Of a DNA stretch of 51,254 nucleotides, positions 44,459-51,254 are shown one piece after another. Each line of letters starts with the position of its first letter. The first letter of the stretch is position 1. Under the pieces are notes generated by a model, which did no database searches, was not told the DNA's origin, and saw nothing but the letters and a program-made list of their open reading frames with translations. This DNA comes from an uncultured Amaricoccus sp. (lineage in GTDB: Bacteria; Pseudomonadota; Alphaproteobacteria; Rhodobacterales; Rhodobacteraceae), in assembly GCF_937891315.1 (NCBI RefSeq), contig NZ_CALAGI010000052.1, positions 1-51,254 on the forward strand, written 5' to 3'. The position numbers and the translations under genes are program-made.

Positions 44459-45498
44459 CGCCGGACCTCCGTCACGGCGCCGGGCCGCGCGAGCCAGCCC
44501 GCCACCCGCCGCCCCGCCGCGATGCCCGGCCGCTCGACAAAGGCGAAGAGCGCCAGCGACAGGGCGAAGGTCACCATCGGCGCGCCAAGCAGCAACATGC
44601 CGCCGAAGGCCGCGCCCCAGATCAGGATTACCGGCCCATGCGTGAGATAGACCGAATAGCTGATCCGCCCGAATGTCCGCGCCAGCGGATGCCGGCAGAG
44701 CCGCGCCTCGCGCAGCGCCGCGGACCGCTGGAACGCCCAGAATACCGCTACCGCGCCGAGCCAGCCACAGAGGCCATTGAACAGCGTGACCTTGGGGTGG
44801 CTGAAATACCCGAAAGCGACGACCTGCGACACGCCGACCGCCAGCGCGAAGGCGGCGAAGGCGATCCAGAGCCGGCGGCGCGACAGCCGGCCGTCCGCCG
44901 CCACGAAGGCCGCGTAGCCGAGCGCCGCGGCGCCAAGCATCGCGAACCGGCCAAGCGGTGGCCGGCCGTCGAGGAGCAGCGCTACGAGGCTCAGCGCGAC
45001 CAGCGCGGCCGAGGCGGCCAGCGTCAGGGCAAAGGCATGCCGCTCGCCGCCGGTCAACATCACGAGGGCGAAGATCCCGTACCAGACGAATTCCAGCGAC
45101 AGCGTCCAGGAGACGCCGAGCAAGGCGGCGCGGCCGGTGTATTCCTGGACCAGCGCCAGGTTGGCGACGAAGCCCGCCGGCCCGTCGGCGACGAGCGTTC
45201 CGCGCCACGGCTGAAGGCCGAGCGCCCCGAGGGCGACGACCGCCGCCAGCACGGTGAGATAGGCGGGGAATACACGGAACAGCCGCCGGACGGCGAAATC
45301 GGCCGGCGCGAAACCCCGGCGCACGCTGTGGGGAATGACGAAGCCGCTGATCAGGAAGAACAGCGCGACGCCGAAGATCCCCGGCCCGAGCTCGAGGAAC
45401 GGCCGGAACCTCGCCGGATCGGCCCGCTCCAGGAGATGCTGCGCGAACACCGCGATGGCCGCGACACAGCGCAGGAAATCCAGGTAGTCGAGGCGCAC
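44455..45498 (-). CDS. acyltransferase-3 family membrane protein, first gene of operon
   Basis: This 347-residue protein has about ten membrane segments. It opens LDYLDFLRCVAAIAVFAQHLLE, carrying the family Arg and His, and has ALFFLISGFVIPHSV and SYSVYLTHGPVI as further family landmarks. It probably adds acyl groups to the polysaccharide. The GTG start is supported by GGGAGA 6 bases upstream. It is the first gene of a seven-gene minus-strand operon (to 38168), in which all junctions overlap or abut. Confidence 0.88.
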   Translation of the reverse strand: MRLDYLDFLRCVAAIAVFAQHLLERADPARFRPFLELGPGIFGVALFFLISGFVIPHSVRRGFAPADFAVRRLFRVFPAYLTVLAAVVALGALGLQPWRGTLVADGPAGFVANLALVQEYTGRAALLGVSWTLSLEFVWYGIFALVMLTGGERHAFALTLAASAALVALSLVALLLDGRPPLGRFAMLGAAALGYAAFVAADGRLSRRRLWIAFAAFALAVGVSQVVAFGYFSHPKVTLFNGLCGWLGAVAVFWAFQRSAALREARLCRHPLARTFGRISYSVYLTHGPVILIWGAAFGGMLLLGAPMVTFALSLALFAFVERPGIAAGRRVAGWLARPGAVTEVRR

Positions 45499-45554
45499 GC
45501 CTATCTCCCGCCGGGCCCAGGGAGAAGGCGATCGGCATCGCGCCAGCTCTCCGT

Positions 45555-45573
45555 TATCAATTTCCTATCAATT
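45555..45573. promoter_or_regulatory. TATCAATT direct repeat in divergent EPS promoter
   Basis: Two exact copies of TATCAATT (45555-45562, 45566-45573) lie 11 bp apart, one helical turn, in the AT-rich 132-base gap between the two divergent polysaccharide operons. This is the usual layout for a regulator binding as a head-to-tail dimer. The gap also holds GGGTT...AACCC (45576-45600). Confidence 0.4.
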
Positions 45574-45630
45574 CAGGGTTGAGTTAAGAATGTGTAACCC
45601 GACCAAAAGGCGTGACAGGGACTACCACGC

Positions 45631-47052
45631 ATGGACATCGCCGCGATCCTCGCCTACTGGGCGCTCGCCGCCTGGGCGTTTTTCGGCCCGAACGGCCGGC
45701 GGCTCATCCATGCGTTCTTCGTCTCGCTGCCCTTCGGATCCTTCGCGGTGCTGTCGCCCGGAGTGACCGGCGGCCTCACCCTCACGCCGACGCCGATGGT
45801 GGCGCTCCTGATCCTGCTGCGCTGCCTCGTCCGGCGTGGCGGGCTCGACGCGTTGCTGACCGAGGCGCTGGCACGGCGGCGCATGCTCCTGCTCTTTCTC
45901 TTCTGGGTGATCGCGGCGCTGATCACCGCCTTCATGCCCCGGGTGATGGCGGGCCGCGTCGATATCATCCCGTTCCGCGGCGAGATGCTGGGCGCCACGC
46001 CGCTGCGACCCACGGCGCAGAACGTATCGCAATTCGCCTATCTCACCATCTCGGTCTTCGTCGCCTTCGCCTTCGCCGTGCTGCTCCGCGCGCCTGGAAT
46101 GCGACAATGCGCGCTTCGCGCCCTCAACCTCGGCGCGCTGGCGACCGTCGTCACCGGGGCGCTCGATTTCGCCAGCACATGGCTGCCGCTCACGCCGCTG
46201 CTCGATCCGTTCCGGACCGCGACCTATGCGTTGCTCGTCACCCACGAGGTGCTCGGCGTCAAGCGTGTCGTCGGACTGATGCCCGAGGCCTCGGCCTTCG
46301 GCAGCCTGGCGGTCGGATTGCTTGCGATGCTCTGGTTCTTCCGCCGTGCCATCGCCGACCGGCGGCTGCGCGAGGTCCACGCGCCTATGCTCATGATCCT
46401 GCTGGCCGTGCTCGTCTGGCGCTCGACCTCGACCACCGCCTATGTCGCACTCGGCCTGCTCGGCCTGCTCGCCGCGCTCGAATGGTGCTGGCGCGCGCTC
46501 GCCGCCCGCCGCGGGGCGCGCGCGCGCCAGGGCCTCGGCACCGAGTTCGCCGTCGCCGGCGCCAGCCTCCTCGTCGTTCTCGGCCTGCTCGCGCTCGCGC
46601 CTGGGCTCTTCGACCCGCTGGTGGCCCTGTTCGACAAGATGGTGGTCCACAAGATCGGCTCGAGTTCGTTCGAGGAGCGCGGCCTCTGGACCGCGACCTC
46701 CTGGCAGGCGATGCTCGACACCTGGGGCGTCGGCGTCGGCGTCGGCTCGACCCGCGCCTCCAGTTCCGTGGTGGGTGTGATCAGCGGCACCGGATTCCTC
46801 GGGGCACTGCTGTTCTATGCCTTCGTGCTCCAGACGCTGTTCCGCCGGCCGGCGCGCGGCGATGCCGAAGGGGCGCTCCTCCTTCGCGCCGTGCGCTGGT
46901 CCTTCGGACCGATCTTCGCCACCGGCCTGATGATCGGCATCAGCGCCGATTTCGGCCCGCTGATCGCCTTCCTGTTCGGCCTCGCCGCCGCCGTCGCCCG
47001 CCGTCCCGTGGCCTCGCCGGTCAGCGAGGCGCTTCCGACCGCCGCGCGATGA
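45631..47052 (+). CDS. Wzy-type polysaccharide polymerase / O-antigen ligase-like protein
   Basis: This is a 473-residue membrane protein with about 11-12 hydrophobic segments and a large loop at about 325-400 containing WGVGVGSTRASSS, a common feature of O-antigen ligase/polymerase (PF04932-type) proteins. By family it joins lipid-linked repeat units in the periplasm. ATG at 45631 follows AGGGA. Its last 32 bases overlap the convergent hydrolase gene, tail to tail. Confidence 0.8.
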   Translation: MDIAAILAYWALAAWAFFGPNGRRLIHAFFVSLPFGSFAVLSPGVTGGLTLTPTPMVALLILLRCLVRRGGLDALLTEALARRRMLLLFLFWVIAALITAFMPRVMAGRVDIIPFRGEMLGATPLRPTAQNVSQFAYLTISVFVAFAFAVLLRAPGMRQCALRALNLGALATVVTGALDFASTWLPLTPLLDPFRTATYALLVTHEVLGVKRVVGLMPEASAFGSLAVGLLAMLWFFRRAIADRRLREVHAPMLMILLAVLVWRSTSTTAYVALGLLGLLAALEWCWRALAARRGARARQGLGTEFAVAGASLLVVLGLLALAPGLFDPLVALFDKMVVHKIGSSSFEERGLWTATSWQAMLDTWGVGVGVGSTRASSSVVGVISGTGFLGALLFYAFVLQTLFRRPARGDAEGALLLRAVRWSFGPIFATGLMIGISADFGPLIAFLFGLAAAVARRPVASPVSEALPTAAR

Positions 47053-48640
47053 CCAGACGGCGCCTGATCGCATCGCCCTCGGCGGTAGTGCCCGCCGCGA
47101 CGACGAAATCGAGCCGGTCCCCCGCCGCGAGATCAACCGGGAGATCCGGCAGCGCGAGTTCCGCGCCCGCGAAATCCGCGCCCCAGATCACCACGCCGTT
47201 CTTCTCGATCGCGAGACGCACGCCATCGCCCGCCGCCCCCGCCGGCCGCGACCAACGGGCGTCCACCCGAAACGTCCCGCCCTCCGTCGCCGTGAAGCGC
47301 TCGACCACCGATGCCGACCGGCCCGGGGTGACGCCGCCGTCGCGCACCGCGAGCGCCGGGGTCGCGGGATCGCCGAGATAGCTCGTCCAGTGCCAGTCCC
47401 GCCAGCCGAGCGGCGTTTCCTCACCGTCCAGCCCCCGGCGGAAGTAGCTCCAGGGCGCCACGCCGAACTGGTAGCGCGTATCGCCGACCACCTGCGTCGC
47501 ACCGACCTCGACCGTACCGCCCTCGATGACGATCGGCCGATCGTCGAGCCGCTCCGGCGCCGCGATCCCGGCGCCATCGGCCCGGCGGACCACACCCTCG
47601 ACCGCGAGCCGCTGACCCGCGCCCCAGGCCACGATCGGCCCGTCGCTCCCGAAGCGAAACACCTGCGCCAGAGGATCACCGCCCAGCCGGACCGGACATC
47701 CGGCGGCGAGTGCCCGCGTCACGAGGCCGAAGGCCCGCGCCGCCGGCTTCTCCGCGCCGCGCCGGTCATAGAGGCCCATGCCGCGGTAGTGCTCCTCGTC
47801 GCGCAGCGCGTACCAGGACGCGTCCGCCACCCCCGAGGCGGCGAGCAGCGTCGCCATCTTGACGAGATAGTCGGCCGAGGCCCGCGCATCGTCGGTCTCC
47901 AGCCCGAACTCGGTGGCATGGATCGGCTTCGGCGGCCCGAACTCGGCGATCACCTCCCGCAACCGCGCGATCTCGCGGTCGATGCCTTCCGGCGTATCGC
48001 GATAGGGGTGGATCACGATCCCGTCGAGCGCGGCCAGCGCGCCGGCCTCGCCGAGGTCGCGGAACCAGCCGATCGGCACCGAATGCGCCGCGCCGCCGAG
48101 GATCGGCATTTCGGGATGCCGCGCCCGGACGGCGCTTGCCAACTCGGTCAGCAGCGCGGCATAGGCGCCAGCGCGATCCGCCGCGGCGGGGCCGGTGACG
48201 GAGGCGCCGTTGGCCTCGTTGCCGATCTCGATCGCCCGAACCTCGCCGCCGACCTGGTCCACCGCCGCCGCGACGAAATCCGCGAAGGCGCGCCGTCCCG
48301 CGGGCGAATACGGCGGATCGCCGCCGTCATGCAGCGGATTGCGGCTCGCAAAGACCAGCGTCACCCCCATCCCGAGCGCCGTCGCCTGATCGAGGAAGGC
48401 GCGATCCCGCCGCGCCACCTGAAACACTCCCGGACGCCGTTCGGTGCGCGCCCAGGAAAGCCCATCGCGCAGGCCCGCCGCCCCGACCTTCCTTGCCAGC
48501 GCCAGATCGGACAGCGGCCAGCCTTGCCCGAAATGCGTCTGCGCCCCGAGCCGGAAGGCGCATTCCTCGCCCCACGCCGTCGTCGCCAGCATGAGGGCGG
48601 CGAAACAACACGCGATGCGATCAAACTGGCATGCGACCAT
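47021..48640 (-). CDS. secreted clan-A glycoside hydrolase
   Basis: This 539-residue protein has a signal peptide (about 1-24) and a TIM-barrel catalytic domain at about 30-330. The acid/base Glu142 is in EIGNEANG and the nucleophile Glu244 in HATEFGLETD, as in GH5/GH39-like (clan A) enzymes. A C-terminal beta-sandwich of about 170 residues follows. ATG at 48640 with GGGAG 8 bases upstream is preferred to an upstream TTG. In polysaccharide loci such enzymes trim or release the polymer. Divergent from the BY-kinase gene, 88 bases apart; that gap holds a CCAGC-GCAT-GCTGG hairpin at 48696-48709. Confidence 0.85.
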   Translation of the reverse strand: MVACQFDRIACCFAALMLATTAWGEECAFRLGAQTHFGQGWPLSDLALARKVGAAGLRDGLSWARTERRPGVFQVARRDRAFLDQATALGMGVTLVFASRNPLHDGGDPPYSPAGRRAFADFVAAAVDQVGGEVRAIEIGNEANGASVTGPAAADRAGAYAALLTELASAVRARHPEMPILGGAAHSVPIGWFRDLGEAGALAALDGIVIHPYRDTPEGIDREIARLREVIAEFGPPKPIHATEFGLETDDARASADYLVKMATLLAASGVADASWYALRDEEHYRGMGLYDRRGAEKPAARAFGLVTRALAAGCPVRLGGDPLAQVFRFGSDGPIVAWGAGQRLAVEGVVRRADGAGIAAPERLDDRPIVIEGGTVEVGATQVVGDTRYQFGVAPWSYFRRGLDGEETPLGWRDWHWTSYLGDPATPALAVRDGGVTPGRSASVVERFTATEGGTFRVDARWSRPAGAAGDGVRLAIEKNGVVIWGADFAGAELALPDLPVDLAAGDRLDFVVAAGTTAEGDAIRRRLVIARRSEAPR

Positions 48641-48728
48641 GGGCGGGCTCCCGTAAACCAATGAGCAACATATCGGAAAGGTTTATGGAATATTGCCAGC
48701 GCATGCTGGGAACGCACGGGCAGATCCA

Positions 48729-50978
48729 ATGAAGCAGGAGCCCAAGGGAATCGACATCCCTTTCGCGTTGCCCCGTGCAGATCTTCGCGATTCGCCGGGC
48801 GCCGACGAAGACATGATCTCCCTGCGCGAAATTGTCTCGACCATCTGGCGCGAGAAGTGGGTGCCGATGATCACCTCCATTCTCTGCCTCGTCGTCGCCA
48901 TTGTCGCGGTCTCGCAGCTGGAACCACGCTATCGCGCCGCGGCCAGTGTGATGTTCGGCACGCAGAAGGCCAATGTAATCAACCTGCAAGAGATTCTCAC
49001 CGACCCCGAATTCAGCAAGGACACGCTGCAGAACGAGGTCGAGGTGCTGCGCTCCACCAGCCTGATCGAGCGCGTGGTCGAGGAGATGCGCCTGCGCGAG
49101 GATCCGGAGTTCAATCCCAAGCTCGCCGCGCCCGGCCCCCGGCTGCCCGCCGTGCTCGCCAACGTCGCCCGCCGCCTCGGGCTGGAGGCGCCCCCCTCGC
49201 CGCCGGTCGGGCCGGAGGAAATCCGCCGCCGCGAGACGCTGACCGCGATCGACCGCGTGCTGGCTGGCCTGACGCTCAGGCCGATCGCCGGCACGCGCGT
49301 CATCGAGATCTCCTTCGCCGCCGACGATCCGCGCATGGCCGCCGGCGTCGTCAATACGATCGCCGACCAGTATATCGTCGATCAGCTGGTCGCGAAGCTG
49401 CAGACCACCCGTTCGGCGATCGACTGGCTGACCGGCCGCGTCGAGGAGGCGCGGCAGCGGTTGCAGGAGGCGGAGGAGGCGGTCGAGACGCTGCGCGCCA
49501 GCCTGTCCGAGACCGCCGGCCAGAGCTTCGAGCTGACCCAGCAGCAACTCGTCGCGCTCAACGCCGCGCTCTCGGCCGCCCGCGGCCACGCGGCGCAGGT
49601 GGCGGCGCAATATCAGCGGCTGACCGGCGCGCTGGTCGATGGCGCCGACATGGGCGCGATCACCGAATTTCGCGACTCGCCGCTGATCCGGAGCTATCGC
49701 GACGGCGAGAGCGAGCTGGCCCGCCGCCTCGCCACGCTCTCGGCCTTCCATCCCGAGCGCGCGAGGGTCGAGGCCGAACTCGCCGATGTCCGCGCCCGCG
49801 TCCGCGCCGAGGCCGAAAGCGTGGTGGCGGCCGTCGGCATCGACCTCGAAGCCGCCCGCGCGCAGGAACGCTCGCTCGCCGGCGCCGTGCGCGAGCTCGA
49901 GACCAAGGGTCTCGCCCAATCGCGCGACCAGGTGCGTCTGCGCCAGCTCGAACGCGAGGCCGAGGCCAGCCGCCAGCTTTACGAGGCGATGCTGAGCCGG
50001 CTGAAGGAGACTTCGGAACAGGTGGAGCTGCAGGAGGCAAACGCCCGCGTCCTCTCGCCCGCCGACGTGCCGCTGGCGCCCGAGAACAGCCGCAAGAAGC
50101 TGATCGTCGCCATGGCCGCCGTGCTCGGCCTCGTCTCGGGGATCGGCCTCGTCTTCCTGCGCGAGCAGCTCAGCGACACCTTCCGCGCCCCGCGCCAGAT
50201 CCTGGCCGGCACCGGCCAGCCGGTGCTCGCTACCCTGCCCTCGATCGGCCGGCGCCGGACCCGGGCGGAGGTGATCCGGCGCCTGCGCGACCGGCCGGGC
50301 TCCTCGCTGGCCGAGGCGGTGCGCGACCTGCGGACCAGCGCGCTGTTCGCCGAGGGCGCGGCGCCACCGAAGGTGGTGATGTTCACCTCGTCGGTCCCGC
50401 GCGAGGGCAAGTCGACCACCGCGCTCCTCGTGGCCCTCACCAGCCGCCAGATGGGCAAGTCCACGATCGTCGTCGACTGCGATCTTCGCCGCCCGGCCGC
50501 CGCCCGCGCGATGCAGACCGCGGCCCGGCCGGGCCTGCTCGCGGCGCTGGCCGGCGCGGCGACGCTCGACGAGGCGATCCATGAGGAGCCGGACACCGGC
50601 TTGCATCTTCTCATGCCGCTGGACAACGATCCTCCGGGCACGGTCAACGCCGCCGACCTGCTCGCGTCCGACCGCTTCCGCGACCTGATCCGCGCGCTTT
50701 CGGCGCGCTATGACCTCGTGGTGCTCGACACGCCGCCCACCCTCGTCGTGGCCGATGCGCGCATTCTCTGCCCGGCCGCCGACGCGGTGGTCTATGTCGT
50801 CCGCTGGGACCATACACCGCGCGGCGCGGTGGCGGAGGGGTTGCGCGAACTCGCCGCGGTCGGCGCTCCGCTGCGCGGCGTCGCCCTGACCATGGTCAAC
50901 GAGGTCCGAGCCGCCCGCTATCCGGTCGATGGATATGTCTACTATCGCGGGCGATACCGCGACTACTACGGCGCTTAG
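48729..50978 (+). CDS. Wzc/ExoP-type polysaccharide co-polymerase and BY-kinase
   Basis: This 749-residue inner-membrane protein controls polysaccharide chain length and export. Transmembrane segments lie at about 46-63 and 456-477, flanking a periplasmic Wzz-like domain with a coiled coil at about 220-420. The cytoplasmic tyrosine kinase domain has Walker A SVPREGKST (about 555-563), Walker A' VVDCDLRRP (about 581-589) and Walker B LVVLDTPP (about 662-669). The C-terminus is a tyrosine cluster, YVYYRGRYRDYYGA, the usual autophosphorylation tail. Start MKQEPKG at 48729 has only a weak ribosome site. No cognate tyrosine phosphatase is seen in the window. Confidence 0.94.
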   Translation: MKQEPKGIDIPFALPRADLRDSPGADEDMISLREIVSTIWREKWVPMITSILCLVVAIVAVSQLEPRYRAAASVMFGTQKANVINLQEILTDPEFSKDTLQNEVEVLRSTSLIERVVEEMRLREDPEFNPKLAAPGPRLPAVLANVARRLGLEAPPSPPVGPEEIRRRETLTAIDRVLAGLTLRPIAGTRVIEISFAADDPRMAAGVVNTIADQYIVDQLVAKLQTTRSAIDWLTGRVEEARQRLQEAEEAVETLRASLSETAGQSFELTQQQLVALNAALSAARGHAAQVAAQYQRLTGALVDGADMGAITEFRDSPLIRSYRDGESELARRLATLSAFHPERARVEAELADVRARVRAEAESVVAAVGIDLEAARAQERSLAGAVRELETKGLAQSRDQVRLRQLEREAEASRQLYEAMLSRLKETSEQVELQEANARVLSPADVPLAPENSRKKLIVAMAAVLGLVSGIGLVFLREQLSDTFRAPRQILAGTGQPVLATLPSIGRRRTRAEVIRRLRDRPGSSLAEAVRDLRTSALFAEGAAPPKVVMFTSSVPREGKSTTALLVALTSRQMGKSTIVVDCDLRRPAAARAMQTAARPGLLAALAGAATLDEAIHEEPDTGLHLLMPLDNDPPGTVNAADLLASDRFRDLIRALSARYDLVVLDTPPTLVVADARILCPAADAVVYVVRWDHTPRGAVAEGLRELAAVGAPLRGVALTMVNEVRAARYPVDGYVYYRGRYRDYYGA

Positions 50979-51254
50979 CGGGCCGGATTGGCCGGCTTGT
51001 TGTACCAAATCCGTTTGATTTCCTCACCTTCGCCCTTTCTCTCCGCGGACCTCGCGTAACCGCTCAAGGCGGCGTCCCTGTCGACGCCTTTGCCGCCGGC
51101 CAACAACGCCGGGGCCATTCGCGACGTCCCAGGCTTCCCTTCGCGATTTCGAGGTTACGCGAAATCGTGACGGGCGTGCCCTGCCGGGGCATGACCGTTT
51201 TCAACGGTCAAGCCGGGCACACCCGCCCCGATTCAACCCTCCCGGAGAAATCCG
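50979..51254. other. structured non-coding right edge
   Basis: No gene is seen in the last 276 bases. A copy of the 17-bp motif lies at 51005-51021. A hairpin of about 11 bp with one G-U occurs at 51141-51170 (CGATTTCG/CGAAATCG core). A larger hairpin at 51172-51228 has the perfect inner stem TGACCGTT-TTC-AACGGTCA and outer stem GTGCCC/GGGCAC. CGCGTAACC (51053-51061) is complementary to GGTTACGCG (51153-51161). A GGAGAA near 51244 could be the ribosome site of a gene beyond the edge. Confidence 0.6.
51005..51021 (+). repeat. 17-bp intergenic motif, copy 2
   Basis: ACCAAATCCGTTTGATT here matches the minus-strand copy at 25518-25534 at 15 of 17 positions. Both sit just after stop codons of polysaccharide genes. 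A weaker relative, with the core GTTTGATTTCCTCA, occurs near 21250. Confidence 0.45.

Overview
The window is GC-rich alphaproteobacterial chromosome, probably of a Rhodobacterales-type organism. The grounds are the fused Sat-CysC enzyme, a TamA/TamB pair with a 4-nt overlap, very dense coding with ATGA/GTGA/TGATG junctions, and frequent GTG starts. Taxonomy is inferred from family resemblance only; no rRNA is present.

Region 1 (118-3811, minus) is a complete ferric-iron ABC importer, fbpABC-like. Region 2 (about 4.0-22.5 kb) looks like an accessory block. In sampled genes it prefers CTG over CTC for leucine, while tamB uses both about equally. It ends at the 3' end of a tRNA-Ser(UGA) gene. 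It holds an OmpR-type two-component system, a periplasmic protein plus a four-repeat DUF347/COG4705 membrane protein, and a four-gene secreted redox operon. That operon encodes a 2413-residue multicopper-oxidase-like protein, a predicted beta-propeller protein, a SCO1/SenC copper chaperone and a c-type cytochrome. Divergent to it is a cytoplasmic fusion of a trypsin-like and a papain-like protease. The block closes with a HigBA toxin-antitoxin pair and a serine-recombinase remnant. The giant oxidase carries its copper motifs in permuted order (HxxHxH and HCHxxxHxxxxM before the two HxH motifs), which makes a bacterial Mn(II) oxidase of the MnxG/MofA kind a good hypothesis.

Region 3 (22.5-25.4 kb) has the tRNA, a small DPBB-like lipoprotein and the bifunctional ATP sulfurylase/APS kinase that makes PAPS. 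Region 4 (25.5-51.0 kb) is mostly a surface or exopolysaccharide locus. It has dTDP-rhamnose genes rmlB-rmlD-rmlA without rmlC in the window, two sulfotransferases, two acyltransferase-3 proteins, a Wzx-like flippase, GT2 and GT4 glycosyltransferases, a Wzy-like polymerase, a secreted clan-A glycoside hydrolase and a Wzc/ExoP-type BY-kinase. An unusual single polypeptide joins an adenylation domain, an acyl carrier domain and an acyltransferase-3 membrane domain. tamA-tamB and a decayed iron-binding-protein gene lie inside this region. The expected product is a rhamnose-containing, acylated and perhaps sulfated polysaccharide, with sulfate donated from PAPS made by Sat-CysC. No priming glycosyltransferase and no Wza-type export protein are seen, so the locus probably continues outside the window. 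The last 276 bases are non-coding and strongly structured.
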